From Nocardioides hwasunensis (GTDB taxonomy: Bacteria; Actinomycetota; Actinomycetes; Propionibacteriales; Nocardioidaceae): a stretch of 64,000 nt of DNA. Below, piece after piece: positions 1 through 8,897 of this stretch. Where the stretch lies: positions 124,001 through 188,000 of the forward strand of contig NZ_JACXYY010000007.1 of the NCBI RefSeq assembly GCF_014779665.1, read 5' to 3'. Numbering within the stretch: the stretch's first letter is position 1; every line of letters begins with the position of its first letter. The notes beneath the pieces are model-generated. The model saw only the letters and a list, made by a program, of their open reading frames with translations. It did not search any database and was not told the DNA's origin. Position numbers and translations under genes: made by a program.

Positions 1-2
1 AG

Positions 3-2081
3 CACCCCGACGCGACCAAGGAGGCGCTGCAGGACGCCCTCGTCGAGCGCATCAAGGGCCCCGACTTCCCCAACGGCGCGCTCATCGTGGGCCGCCAGGG
101 CATCGAGCAGGCCTACCGCACCGGCCGCGGCTCGATCACCCAGCGGGCCGTGGTCGAGATCGACGAGGACGCCAAGGGCCGCGTCATGCTCGTCATCAGC
201 GAGCTCCCCTACATGGTCAACCCCGACAACCTCGCGCTGAAGATCGCCGAGCTGGCCGACTCCGGCCGGATCCAGGGCATCTCCGACGTCCGCGACGACA
301 CCAGCTCGCGCACCGGTCAGCGCCTCGTGATCATCCTCAAGCGCGACGCCGTGGCCCGCGTGGTGCTCAACAACCTGTTCAAGCACACCGAGCTGCAGTC
401 GAACTTCTCGGCCAACATGCTGGCCCTGGTCGACGGGGTGCCGCGCACGCTGCCGATCGACCAGTTCATCTCCAACTGGGTCACCCACCAGATCGAGGTC
501 ATCCAGCGGCGCACGCGCTTCCGCCTCGCCGAGGCCGAGCGCCAGGCCCACGTCTACCGCGGGCTGGCCAAGGCGCTCGACGCGCTCGACGAGGTCATCG
601 CCCTCATCCGGCGCAGCCCCGACGTCGAGGAGGCCCGCCAGGGCCTGATCGACCTGCTCGAGATCGACGAGATCCAGGCCAACGCCATCCTCGAGATGCA
701 GCTGCGCCGCCTGGCGGCCCTCGAGCGCCAGAAGATCATGGACCGCCTCGCCGAGCTCGAGCGCGTGATCGCCGACCTCGAGGACATCCTGGCCAACGAG
801 GCCCGCCAGCGGCAGATCGTCTCCGACGAGCTCACCGAGATCGTCGACAAGTACGGCAACGAGCGGCGTACGCAGATCATCGCGGCCGACGGCGACCTGT
901 CGATGGAGGACCTGATCCCCGACGAGGACCTCGTCGTGTCGATCACCCGCGGCGGCTACGCCAAGCGCACCCGCGCCGACCAGTACCGCCTCCAGAAGCG
1001 CGGCGGCAAGGGCGTGCGTGGCGCGACGCTGCGCGGCGACGACGTGGTGCAGCACTTCATCTCGACCACCAACCACCACTGGCTGCTGTTCTTCACCACC
1101 GCCGGCCGGGTCTACCGGACCAAGGCCTACAACCTGCCCGAGGCGGCGCGCGACGCGAAGGGCGGCCACGTCGCCGGCCTGCTGAGCTTCCAGCCCGACG
1201 AGGACATCGCCCAGGTGCTGGCGATCCGCGACTACGACCAGGCCCCCTACCTGGTGCTCGCCACCCGCACCGGCCTGGTGAAGAAGACCAAGCTCGGCGA
1301 CTACAACAGCCCGCGCCAGGCCGGCGTCATCGCGATCAACTTCCGCGAGGACGACGACGAGCTCATCGGTGCCGAGCTCGTCAACGGCGACGACGACATC
1401 CTGCTGGTCTCCCGCAAGGGCCAGTCGATCCGGTTCAAGGCCGACGACGAGCAGCTCCGTCCGATGGGTCGGGCCACCGGCGGCGTGCGCGGGATGAAGT
1501 TCCGCGACGGCGACTCGCTGCTCTCGATGTCGGTCATCCGCGCGGCCCAGGTCGCGGCCGAGGAGGCCGTCGCCGGCGACGCCGCCGAGTCCGACGAGGT
1601 CAAGGAGCAGTACGTCTTCACGATCACCGACGGCGGCTTCGCCAAGCGCAGCCGCATCACCGACTACCGCCTCCAGTCCCGCGGCGGCATCGGCATCAAG
1701 GCGATGTCGCTGGCCAACGAGGACCGCGGCGGCCTGGTCGGCGCGTTCATCGTGGAGGAGGAGGACGAGGTCCTCTCCATCACGAGCAGCGGACAGGTCG
1801 TGCGCAGCCCCATCGACGAGAACTTCCGTCCCACCGGTCGATCGACCATGGGCGTGAAGTTCGTGACGCCGAAGAAGGGCGACACCGTGGCCGTCGTGGC
1901 CCGCTCCGTCGAGGCCAAGGTCGTCGAGGAGGCGACCGAGGACGAGGCACCGGTCGAGGGTGATGCGCCCGCTGGCGAATCGCCGGTTGTGGCCGACGGT
2001 GCAACAATCGAGGGTCAGGAGGCCTCCGAGGCCGCCGGACAGACCCCCGACGAAGACACCGACGAGACCACCGAGGAGTGA
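3..2081 (+). CDS. gyrA: DNA gyrase subunit A, 5'-truncated by window edge
   Basis: Catalytic subunit of the type II topoisomerase that introduces negative supercoils. The reading frame is open to the left edge, so the N-terminal winged-helix domain with the catalytic tyrosine lies outside the window. Visible are the end of the breakage-reunion core (a GPDFPNG motif just inside the edge), the long coiled coil (about 540-860 nt) and the C-terminal beta-pinwheel carrying the GyrA-box-like QKRGGKG (about 990-1010 nt), which marks gyrase rather than ParC. The last 50-60 residues are an acidic Glu/Asp/Ala tail. The next gene starts 7 bp after the stop, as in other actinobacteria. Confidence 0.97.
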   Translation, partial: HPDATKEALQDALVERIKGPDFPNGALIVGRQGIEQAYRTGRGSITQRAVVEIDEDAKGRVMLVISELPYMVNPDNLALKIAELADSGRIQGISDVRDDTSSRTGQRLVIILKRDAVARVVLNNLFKHTELQSNFSANMLALVDGVPRTLPIDQFISNWVTHQIEVIQRRTRFRLAEAERQAHVYRGLAKALDALDEVIALIRRSPDVEEARQGLIDLLEIDEIQANAILEMQLRRLAALERQKIMDRLAELERVIADLEDILANEARQRQIVSDELTEIVDKYGNERRTQIIAADGDLSMEDLIPDEDLVVSITRGGYAKRTRADQYRLQKRGGKGVRGATLRGDDVVQHFISTTNHHWLLFFTTAGRVYRTKAYNLPEAARDAKGGHVAGLLSFQPDEDIAQVLAIRDYDQAPYLVLATRTGLVKKTKLGDYNSPRQAGVIAINFREDDDELIGAELVNGDDDILLVSRKGQSIRFKADDEQLRPMGRATGGVRGMKFRDGDSLLSMSVIRAAQVAAEEAVAGDAAESDEVKEQYVFTITDGGFAKRSRITDYRLQSRGGIGIKAMSLANEDRGGLVGAFIVEEEDEVLSITSSGQVVRSPIDENFRPTGRSTMGVKFVTPKKGDTVAVVARSVEAKVVEEATEDEAPVEGDAPAGESPVVADGATIEGQEASEAAGQTPDEDTDETTEE

Positions 2082-2088
2082 GTGATCC

Positions 2089-2637
2089 ATGTCGGAACGC
2101 ACCGCGACTCCCCGTCGTACGTCAGGGGACGAGCCTGCTCGCAAGTCCCTGAGCGAGCGACTCCAGAGCACGCTGTCCAACGCCGCTGACGAGCACCGCG
2201 CCAACGCGGCGCCCGGCCCGGGCCAGAAGGGCAGCCGTACGCGCCGGGTGCCCGGTCGCCAGCCGCGACGGGCGCGTCTGCGCCTGACCCGCGTCGACCC
2301 GTGGTCGGTGATGAAGACGTCGTTCCTGCTCTCCGTCGCCTTCGGCGTGGTCACCTTCGTCGCCATCTTCATGGTGTGGTCGGTGCTCGGCGCGGCCGGC
2401 GTGTGGGACTCGATCAACTCCGCCGTCGCGAGCATCGTCGAGGGTGACAGCGGCAACTCGACCTTCGACATCACCAACTACGTGGGGATGTCGCGGGTGC
2501 TCGGCTTCACCCTCCTCGTCTCGGTCGCCGACGTGATCCTGCTGACCGCGCTGGCCACCCTGACGGCGTTCCTCTACAACCTCGCGGCCGCCCTCCTGGG
2601 TGGCATCGAGGTCACCCTTGCCGAGGACGAGAAGTGA
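2089..2637 (+). CDS. DUF3566 membrane protein downstream of gyrA
   Basis: Predicted inner-membrane protein of 182 aa. About 75 N-terminal residues are basic, polar and probably disordered; two hydrophobic helices follow (about residues 80-110 and 135-172) and a short acidic C-terminus. The DUF3566 family sits directly behind gyrA in many actinobacteria, and the 7-bp gap suggests cotranscription with gyrA. Its function is not established. The ATG at 2089 is the first start after the gyrA stop. Confidence 0.9.
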   Translation: MSERTATPRRTSGDEPARKSLSERLQSTLSNAADEHRANAAPGPGQKGSRTRRVPGRQPRRARLRLTRVDPWSVMKTSFLLSVAFGVVTFVAIFMVWSVLGAAGVWDSINSAVASIVEGDSGNSTFDITNYVGMSRVLGFTLLVSVADVILLTALATLTAFLYNLAAALLGGIEVTLAEDEK

Positions 2638-2653
2638 CGCAGATCTGATCGCT

Positions 2654-2686
2654 GGTTGAGGTGCGAGCGCAGCGAGCCTCGAAACC
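2654..2686. repeat. REP-like palindrome, family 6
   Basis: An imperfect palindrome whose ends read GGTTGAGGTGCGAGC and GCGAGCCTCGAAACC, placed just after the DUF3566 stop. It can fold into a stem of about 15 bp and may end the gyrA operon transcript. Only one copy was seen in this window. I recall similar GAGGCTCGCTGCGCTCGC elements scattered through Nocardioides genomes, which is unverified here. Confidence 0.55.
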
Positions 2687-2754
2687 CACCCTCGATTGGC
2701 ACCGCCTGACCACGGTCAGGTAATCTGCGGCGTCGCTGCTGATGCGGCGAGTGC

Positions 2755-2828
2755 GGGCCTATAGCTCAGACGGTTAGAGCGCTTCCCTGATAAGGAAGAG
2801 GTCACAGGTTCAAGTCCTGTTAGGCCCA
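2755..2828 (+). tRNA. tRNA-Ile (GAT)
   Basis: A full cloverleaf can be drawn. The acceptor stem is GGGCCTA paired with TAGGCCC, the discriminator is A, the D-arm begins TAGCTCAGACGG, the anticodon loop is CTGATAA with anticodon GAT, and the T-loop is GGTTCAAGTCC. CCA is not encoded. Its place after gyrA and before tRNA-Ala is typical of actinobacteria. Confidence 0.97.
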
Positions 2829-2859
2829 CTCCATCCCCTTCTTCTCCCGAGGAGAGCTC

Positions 2860-2985
2860 ATGAAGAAGCTCCTGCTGGTCGCCCTGGCCGCCGGCGCCGC
2901 GGTCTTCGCGAAGCGGAAGATGGACGAGGGCAAGCACGAGCAGGCTCTCTGGGCCGAGGCCACCGACTCCGTCGAGCGGGCCTGA
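2860..2985 (+). CDS. DLW-39 family micro-protein
   Basis: A 41-residue protein with a hydrophobic N-terminus ([20 protein letters not shown]) and a charged tail ending in the ALWAEATDS block that defines the actinobacterial DLW-39 family (the D-L-W of the name reads ALW here). A strong GAGGAGAG ribosome site lies 3-11 nt before the ATG. It is probably a single-pass membrane peptide. The family keeps its place between tRNA-Ile and tRNA-Ala, and its function is unknown. Confidence 0.85.
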   Translation: MKKLLLVALAAGAAVFAKRKMDEGKHEQALWAEATDSVERA

Positions 2986-2998
2986 CGCTCTCCCTCAC

Positions 2999-3074
2999 GG
3001 GGCCTTGGCGCAATTGGTAGCGCACCTGCTTTGCAAGCAGGGGGTTAGGGGTTCGAGTCCCCTAGGCTCCACCA
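2999..3074 (+). tRNA. tRNA-Ala (TGC), CCA encoded
   Basis: The acceptor GGGGCCT pairs with AGGCTCC with one G-U pair, the discriminator is A, and CCA is encoded at 3072-3074. The anticodon arm CTGCT-TTGCAAG-CAG gives anticodon TGC, and the T-loop is GGTTCGAGTCC. Confidence 0.97.
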
Positions 3075-3090
3075 TCGAGATCGCCGCCGC

Positions 3091-4635
3091 TCAGCCGCCG
3101 AACCCGACGCCCGGGTCGATCCCGGTGCGCAGCCGCCAGGCCAGGATGCCCAGCTGGAGTCCGAGCAGGTGGTCGCGGTCGTCGAGCTCCACGCCGAGCA
3201 GGCGCTCGATGCGGGCGAGCCGGTCGTAGAGCGACTGGCGTCGGATCCCGAGGACCGAGGCGGCCGCCGCCTTGGACGCGCCGTGGGCCAGGTAGGCGTC
3301 GAGGGTGCGCAGGAGCTCGGTGCGGTGCAGGCGATCGTGGTCCACGAGGGCGCCGACCTGCTCCGCGGCCAGGTCGGCCCAGGCGGCGGGACCGGTCGTG
3401 GCGAGCAGGTGCGGCGCGGCCAGGTCGCGCGCGAGCAGCACGCCGTCGCGACGACCGGTGCGTCGGGCCAGCTCGAGCAGCTCGCGCGCGGTGCCGAGGC
3501 AGCGACCGAGCTCGGCGGGGTCGCCCACGGGCGGGCCGGCGACCACCAGCGCCGGGAGCGCCGCAGCCTCCGATCGCCCCGACACCACCGCGAGCTGGCG
3601 GGTGAGACCCGCCTGTGCGGCGGCCAGGCCGGCCCGCGCCTGGGTCGGTCCGGGCCACCCGCGCACGACGGCCACCACCCGGCTCCCGGCGACGCCGGCC
3701 AGCACCGGACCGGAGCCGGGGCGCAGCGCGTGCTCGACCGCGGGCACGACGTCCGTCAGCGCGGTGCCCGGCTCGACGCCGATGGCCAGCGGCTGCCACC
3801 CGCGCTCGTCGGTGGCCGGCCAGCCCAGGTCGGTCAGTCGCCGCACCACCTCGCCCCCGGGCATCGACGCTGCGGCGCAGAGGTCCGACACGAGCGACTG
3901 GCCCGGACTCGGACGCTGCCCCAGCGACCCCGCGCGGCTCAGCTCGAGAGCGATCGCCACCGCGGCCTGACCCGCGAGACGTTTGCGCTGGCGCGTCACG
4001 GCACCGAGCAGGTGCAGGCGACCCATCTCCCCGCTGGCGCCACGCACCGGCTCGACGACCCCGGCCTCCTCGCGGACCGAGGCGATCCCACTGCGCTCGA
4101 CGAGCTGGTCGGCGCGGTCGCGCAGCTCGACCTCGCAGCCGGCCGCCCGCGAGACCTCGTCGAGCAGGGCCCGCAGACCGCGGCCGTCGATGACGACCTG
4201 CGCCAGGTCGCTCCAGGCGATGCCCCCGTCGACGTGGGCGCGGCGGCGTACGACGAGCTCGTGGAAGTCCTCCACCATCCGCTCGAACGGCACCACCTGC
4301 GTCAGGCCCAGCACGGTCAGTCCCCGGCGTCGGGCGGCGTCCAGCATCGGCTCCGGGACCTCGAAGAAGGTGCGCCCGAGCTCGAGTGCGAGCGCGGCGA
4401 GCCCGGCGTCTGCCAGCTGCTCGACGTACGCCCCGAGGTTGTCCGCGGTGCGCCCGTGCAGGCCGAGACCGGTCGTCAGGAGCACCTCGCCGCCGGCCAG
4501 CAGGCTGCCCATCTCGAAGACCTCCGAGGAGTGCACCCACCGGACCAGCACGGCCTCCGGGTCGCCGGTGAGCACCCGCGCGCCGGCCGCACGGAACGAC
4601 GGCAGGTCGAGCACCTCGGACAGCGGCACGAGCAC
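3091..4635 (-). CDS. PucR family transcriptional regulator
   Basis: Cytosolic regulator of 514 aa. The N-terminal PucR ligand-binding domain begins VLVPLSEVLDLP and contains EVLLTTGLGL; a degenerate GGDEF-like middle region follows; the C-terminal helix-turn-helix reads GASKAAAASVLGIRRQSLYDRL. PucR proteins activate purine-catabolism and related genes. The GTG at 4635 is chosen because AGGAGG lies 7 nt upstream, although the frame stays open further 5'. It diverges from a cytosine deaminase-permease pair starting 150 bp away, its likely target. Confidence 0.88.
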   Translation of the reverse strand: MLVPLSEVLDLPSFRAAGARVLTGDPEAVLVRWVHSSEVFEMGSLLAGGEVLLTTGLGLHGRTADNLGAYVEQLADAGLAALALELGRTFFEVPEPMLDAARRRGLTVLGLTQVVPFERMVEDFHELVVRRRAHVDGGIAWSDLAQVVIDGRGLRALLDEVSRAAGCEVELRDRADQLVERSGIASVREEAGVVEPVRGASGEMGRLHLLGAVTRQRKRLAGQAAVAIALELSRAGSLGQRPSPGQSLVSDLCAAASMPGGEVVRRLTDLGWPATDERGWQPLAIGVEPGTALTDVVPAVEHALRPGSGPVLAGVAGSRVVAVVRGWPGPTQARAGLAAAQAGLTRQLAVVSGRSEAAALPALVVAGPPVGDPAELGRCLGTARELLELARRTGRRDGVLLARDLAAPHLLATTGPAAWADLAAEQVGALVDHDRLHRTELLRTLDAYLAHGASKAAAASVLGIRRQSLYDRLARIERLLGVELDDRDHLLGLQLGILAWRLRTGIDPGVGFGG

Positions 4636-4786
4636 GGGGACACCTCCTGACCGGACGATACGACAGGACATCTGCCGGCGTCGCCGGACACCTTGTCTGT
4701 TGTCAGTCTCACGTGCGGTCTGGTCGTCTGGGTCACCACACGCCCCGGCCCCCGAGTCGCGGGACACCACGACGAGAGGGCAGCGC

Positions 4787-5245
4787 ATGTTCGACGCGGA
4801 CGACCGGAGGTTCCTGGACCTGGCGATCGAGCAGGCCCGCATCGGGTGGGACGAGGGCGGCGTCCCCATCGGGGCCGCACTGGTGCACCAGGGCGAGGTC
4901 CTCGCCGTGGGCCGCAACCGCCGCGTCCAGATGGGATCGGCGATCCGGCACGGGGAGACCGACTGCATCGAGAACGCCGGTCGCCTCACCGCGAAGGTCT
5001 ACCGCGCCAGCACCCTCTACACGACCCTGTCGCCCTGCTTCATGTGCGCGGGCACGTCGGTCCTCTACGACATCCCCCGCATCGTGGTCGGGGAGAACCG
5101 CACCTTCGAGGCGTCGGAGTCCTTCCTGGCCTCGCGCGGCGTCGAGGTCGTGGTCGCCGACGACCCGGCCTGCAAGGCGCTGATGGACACGATGATCGCC
5201 GAGAAGCCGGAGCTGTGGGCCGAGGACATCGGGGAGGAGGCATGA
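4787..5245 (+). CDS. Cytosine deaminase-type nucleoside/base deaminase
   Basis: A zinc-dependent hydrolase of 152 aa of the cytidine-deaminase fold that should deaminate a nucleobase, most likely cytosine to uracil as in yeast FCY1. The zinc and catalytic set is visible: His55 and Glu57 in HGETD, and Cys84 and Cys87 in SPCFMC. The length matches yeast-type cytosine deaminase, not the larger TIM-barrel CodA. The downstream permease overlaps it by 4 bp (ATGA), so the pair is an operon for import and deamination. Guanine or another base cannot be excluded as substrate. Confidence 0.85.
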   Translation: MFDADDRRFLDLAIEQARIGWDEGGVPIGAALVHQGEVLAVGRNRRVQMGSAIRHGETDCIENAGRLTAKVYRASTLYTTLSPCFMCAGTSVLYDIPRIVVGENRTFEASESFLASRGVEVVVADDPACKALMDTMIAEKPELWAEDIGEEA

Positions 5246-6540
5246 GCATCCCCGTCGACTCCGTCACCACCGGGGCCGAGGTCGTCGACCCGGACTACCC
5301 GGTCACGCCCGTCCCGCTGCACGCGCGCAAGTCCTTCCTCTCGCTGGCCGTCGTGCTGCTGGGCTTCACCGTCTTCACCCCGACCATGCTCGCGGGCGCG
5401 CAGCTCGGCGCGGCCTTCACGCTGTCGGAGCTGCTCCAGGTGATCCTGCTGGGCTCCCTGGTCCTGGGCGTGTACGTCGCCGCGCTGGGCTGGATCGGCG
5501 CCCGCACCGGCCTCACGACCGTCGTCATGTCGCGCTACGTGCTGGGCCAGCGCGGCGCCAAGCTCGCCTCGATCCTGCTGGGCGGCACCCAGATCGGGTG
5601 GTACGGCGTCGTCATCGGCACGATCGGCGACCTCACCGCGCAGGCGCTCGAGTGGGAGTCCTACCCCGCCCGGGCGACGGTGATGGTCCTCGCCAGCGTC
5701 CTCATGTGCCTCACCGCCTGCTACGGCTACCGCGGCATGTTCTGGGTCTCGGCGATCTCCACCCCGCTGATCCTGATCCTCGCGTTCTGGGTGCTCGTGC
5801 GCTCCCTGGACGAGGTCGGCGGCTGGTCGGGACTCGCCGACGTCGCGCCGAGCACGACGCTGACCTGGTCGGTGGCGATCACGACCGTCGTCGGCACCTT
5901 CGTCTCCGCCGGCACTCAGGCACCGAACTGGACCCGCTTCGCCCGCACCGGCCGCCAGGCGGTCGCCGCGTGCGCGATCGGCTTCCTCATCGGCAACGGC
6001 CTGATGATCTTCTTCGGCGCCACCGGGGCGATGACGTTCGGGGAGGGCGACTTCGTGCTCGTCCTCTACAACCTCGGCCTGGTGGGCTGGGGCCTGTTCC
6101 TCCTCTTCGGCAACCTGTGGAAGTCCAACGCCGACACCGCGTACGCCTTCGGGGTGGCCGGCGCGGAGCTGTTCGAGAAGCCGTCCAAGCTGCCCTTCGT
6201 CATCGGTGGGTCGGTCATCGGCACCGTCCTGGCGCTCGTGGGCGTGCAGAACCACCTCGTCGACTACCTGGTCCTGCTCGGTGTCTTCGTCCCGCCGCTC
6301 GGCGGTGTCATCATCGGCGACTTCCTGGCGCGCTGGCGCGCGGGGATGCCCGAGGGTCAGCAGCTCGCGCCCTTCCACTGGGTCAACCTCGGCGTCTACG
6401 CCTTCGCCAGTGCCCTCGCCTGGCTGGCCAACGAGACCGGCTTCTTCATCCCGCCGGTGATCGGGGTGCTGGTCGCGCTCGTGCTGGCCCTCGCGGCCGG
6501 TCGCAGCACGGCCGGGCGGAGCGCCACCGGAGCGCGGTGA
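5242..6540 (+). CDS. NCS1 cytosine/purine permease
   Basis: Integral membrane transporter of 432 aa with about 12 hydrophobic segments, of the nucleobase:cation symporter-1 family (cytosine permease CodB type). Family marks include the N-terminal VPLHARKSFLSLAVVLLGF, GWYGVVIG in the middle and the NWTRFARTG loop. The start overlaps the deaminase stop by ATGA, which fixes the ATG at 5242. Substrate is inferred from the adjoining deaminase and PucR gene. Confidence 0.88.
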   Translation: MSIPVDSVTTGAEVVDPDYPVTPVPLHARKSFLSLAVVLLGFTVFTPTMLAGAQLGAAFTLSELLQVILLGSLVLGVYVAALGWIGARTGLTTVVMSRYVLGQRGAKLASILLGGTQIGWYGVVIGTIGDLTAQALEWESYPARATVMVLASVLMCLTACYGYRGMFWVSAISTPLILILAFWVLVRSLDEVGGWSGLADVAPSTTLTWSVAITTVVGTFVSAGTQAPNWTRFARTGRQAVAACAIGFLIGNGLMIFFGATGAMTFGEGDFVLVLYNLGLVGWGLFLLFGNLWKSNADTAYAFGVAGAELFEKPSKLPFVIGGSVIGTVLALVGVQNHLVDYLVLLGVFVPPLGGVIIGDFLARWRAGMPEGQQLAPFHWVNLGVYAFASALAWLANETGFFIPPVIGVLVALVLALAAGRSTAGRSATGAR

Positions 6541-6618
6541 CGTACGACGTCGCGCGACCCGGCGCCCATCCCTCGGAAATGATGGGCGCGCCGGGCGCCG
6601 CGGTCCCACACTGATCCC

Positions 6619-7290
6619 ATGCTGGGCATCACCGACCTTCCGACCTACCTCGTCGGCCTCATCCTGATCATCCTGCTGCCCGGCCCGAACTCGCTCTACG
6701 TCCTCTCCGTCGCCGCGCGGCGGGGGGTGCGCACCGGGTACGGCGCCGCAGCGGGCGTGTGGACGGGCGACGCCGTCCTGATGATCCTGTCGGCCGCCGG
6801 CGTGGCCTCCCTGCTGCAGGCCAACCCGACGGCGTTCGGAGTGGTGAAGTGGGTCGGCGCGTCCTACCTGCTGTGGCTCGCGATCGGGATGCTCCGTGCC
6901 GCGTGGGCCATGTGGCGCTCGCGCCTGAGCATGGCCGAGCAGCTCGCCGACGCCACCGCCGAGGCCGGTGTCGAGCCGCAGGAGAAGGGCGAGCGTCCCT
7001 ACCGCCGGGCGCTGGTGATCAGCCTGCTCAACCCCAAGGCGATCCTCTTCTTCGTCGCCTTCTTCGTGCAGTTCGTCGACCCGGCCTACGCGCACCCGGC
7101 GATCTCGTTCCTGGCGCTCGGCACCCTCGCGACCCTCGCGAGCGCGGCGTACCTCAGCATGCTGATCTTCGCCGGCACCCGGCTTGCCGCGGCCTTCCGG
7201 CGCCGCAAGCGGCTCTCGGCCGGTGCGACCTCCGCCGTCGGCGCGGTGTTCCTGGGCTTCGCGGTCAAGCTCGCCCTCGCCTCCGCCTGA
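6619..7290 (+). CDS. LysE family translocator
   Basis: Membrane exporter of 223 aa of the LysE/RhtB amino-acid efflux superfamily. It has the N-terminal PGPNSLYVLSVAARRG signature, a GYGAAAGVWTGD loop, about six hydrophobic segments and the NPKAILFFVAFFVQF motif of helix 4. The exported amino acid cannot be told from sequence. CACACT lies 6 nt before the ATG, so the gene may be leaderless. Confidence 0.88.
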   Translation: MLGITDLPTYLVGLILIILLPGPNSLYVLSVAARRGVRTGYGAAAGVWTGDAVLMILSAAGVASLLQANPTAFGVVKWVGASYLLWLAIGMLRAAWAMWRSRLSMAEQLADATAEAGVEPQEKGERPYRRALVISLLNPKAILFFVAFFVQFVDPAYAHPAISFLALGTLATLASAAYLSMLIFAGTRLAAAFRRRKRLSAGATSAVGAVFLGFAVKLALASA

Positions 7291-7396
7291 GGAGAGGCTG
7301 GAGATCCCCCGTCGGGTGGTGTCGTATCGGACCCAGCGCGTTCGTGGACAGGGTGGGGGCGGCCCGACCGGGGCGGCCACGAGCACAGGAGCTGAC

Positions 7397-7594
7397 ATGC
7401 ACTACCTCCTCACCGTCGTCGGCGACACCGACCTGACCGTCGACGACAGCGAGCCCGGCGCCGTCGAGGCGTTCAACGACCGGATGAAGGCCGAGGGGCG
7501 GTGGGTCTTCGCCGGCGGCCTGACCGACCCCGCCGACGCGTCGCACGCGTGCCAGCGCAAGATCGAGGTCCGCCCCTTCGACGGCGTGGCCTGA
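7397..7594 (+). CDS. YCII/DGPF-family protein with internal deletion
   Basis: A 65-aa relic of the DGPF (YCII-related) family. The N-terminus (MHYLLTVVGD, then GRWVFAGGL) and the C-terminal CQRKIEVRPFDG both align with the complete paralogue at 25854-26219, but about 45-50 residues between them, including the DGPF/DGPY signature and the GGFW strand, are missing without loss of frame. AGGAG sits 7 nt before the ATG, so it can still be translated. It lies 2 bp upstream of the ECF42 sigma gene, the classic location of DGPF genes. Whether the product folds is doubtful. Confidence 0.75.
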   Translation: MHYLLTVVGDTDLTVDDSEPGAVEAFNDRMKAEGRWVFAGGLTDPADASHACQRKIEVRPFDGVA

Positions 7595-7596
7595 GC

Positions 7597-8838
7597 GTGA
7601 CCGACCCGCGTCTCGACGACGTCATCGCCCGTGTCCACCGCGAGGAGTGGTCACGGGTGGTGGCCACCATCACCCGCCGCGTCGGTGACCTCGACGTCGC
7701 CGAGGACGCGGCAGCGGAGGCGTTCGCGGTCGCCGTCCAGCGGTGGCGCGTCGACGGCGTGCCCCCCAACCCCGGCGCCTGGCTGACCACCACGGCCGGC
7801 AACAAGGCGCTCGACCGGCTCCGTCGCGAGGGCAAGCGCGACGACAAGCAGAAGCAGGCCCACATGCTCACCGACCAGCTCTCCGGGCCCCCGGAGCCCA
7901 CCGGGGCCGTCGACGACGACCGGCTCCGGCTGGTCTTCACGTGCGCCCACCCGGCCCTGGCGATGGAGGCCCGGGTCGCGCTCACGCTGCGCCTGGTCGG
8001 TGGCCTGACGGTCGCCGAGATCGCGCGCGCGTTCCTGGTGCAGGAGACGACGATGGCCCAGCGCATCACCCGCGCGAAGGCCAAGGTCAAGGCGGCGCGC
8101 ATCCCGTGGCGGGTGCCCGCGGCCGACGACCTGCCGTCCCGGGTGGACGGCGTCCTCACCGTCCTCTACCTCGTCTTCAACGAGGGCTACCTCGCCAGCA
8201 GCGCCGTCGCCGACCCGGTGCGCGCCGACCTCACCGCCGAGGCGATCCGGCTGACCCGGCTGGTCCGCGAGCTGATGCCCGACGACGGCGAGGTGGCCGG
8301 CCTGCTCGCCCTCATGCTGCTGACCGAGGCCCGCCGTGGCGCCCGCGTCTCCGGGGCGGGCGAGCTGGTCACCCTGGACCAGCAGGACCGCGGCGCCTGG
8401 GACCGGACGCTCGTCGCGGAGGGACACGCACTGGTCCGCGAGCGGCTGGCCTCCGGTGAGGCGCCCGGTCGCTACCAGGTGCTCGCCGCGATCAACGCCG
8501 TGCACACCGACGCCGCCGAGGCCCGCGACACCGACTGGTCGCAGGTCGTCGCGCTCTACGACCAGCTCGTCGGGCTCGACCGCAACCCGGTGGTCACGCT
8601 CAACCGCGCGATCGCGGTCGCCGAGCTCGACGGACCGCACGTCGCGCTCGCCCAGGTCGAGGCCCTGGCCGGCCCGCTGGGCGACTACCACGCCTTCCAC
8701 GCCACCCGGGCCGACCTGCTGCGGCGGCTCGGGCGGAGCGCCGACGCGCGGGCGGCGTACGACCGGGCGATCGGGCTGGCCGGCAACAGCGCCGAGGCGG
8801 CGTACCTCACCCGGCGCCGCGACGAGCTCGCGCGCTGA
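7597..8838 (+). CDS. ECF42-type RNA polymerase sigma factor with C-terminal extension
   Basis: A 413-aa sigma-70-family factor. Region 2 spans about residues 5-75 (AEDAAAEAFAVAVQRWRVDG) and region 4 about 115-165 (LRLVGGLTVAEIARAFLVQETTMAQRITRAK). A long C-terminal extension with TPR-like helices (about 185-413: YLVFNEGYLAS, LNRAIAVAE, AFHATRADLLRRLGR) marks the ECF42 group, in which the extension controls activity in place of an anti-sigma factor. The GTG at 7597 follows the DGPF stop by 2 bp, so translation is probably coupled. Target genes are typically the adjoining DGPF gene, which here is damaged. Confidence 0.88.
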   Translation: MTDPRLDDVIARVHREEWSRVVATITRRVGDLDVAEDAAAEAFAVAVQRWRVDGVPPNPGAWLTTTAGNKALDRLRREGKRDDKQKQAHMLTDQLSGPPEPTGAVDDDRLRLVFTCAHPALAMEARVALTLRLVGGLTVAEIARAFLVQETTMAQRITRAKAKVKAARIPWRVPAADDLPSRVDGVLTVLYLVFNEGYLASSAVADPVRADLTAEAIRLTRLVRELMPDDGEVAGLLALMLLTEARRGARVSGAGELVTLDQQDRGAWDRTLVAEGHALVRERLASGEAPGRYQVLAAINAVHTDAAEARDTDWSQVVALYDQLVGLDRNPVVTLNRAIAVAELDGPHVALAQVEALAGPLGDYHAFHATRADLLRRLGRSADARAAYDRAIGLAGNSAEAAYLTRRRDELAR

Positions 8839-8897
8839 CCCGCTGCGCCCCCGCCACCCGCGCGGGAGCCTCACCGGGTGGCTGGGACAATCGAGGG

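Noticed and set aside
3001..3229. A plus-strand frame starting inside tRNA-Ala and running into the pucR 3' end
   Set aside because: It is a chance frame across a tRNA; the tRNA fold and the minus-strand PucR explain the sequence.
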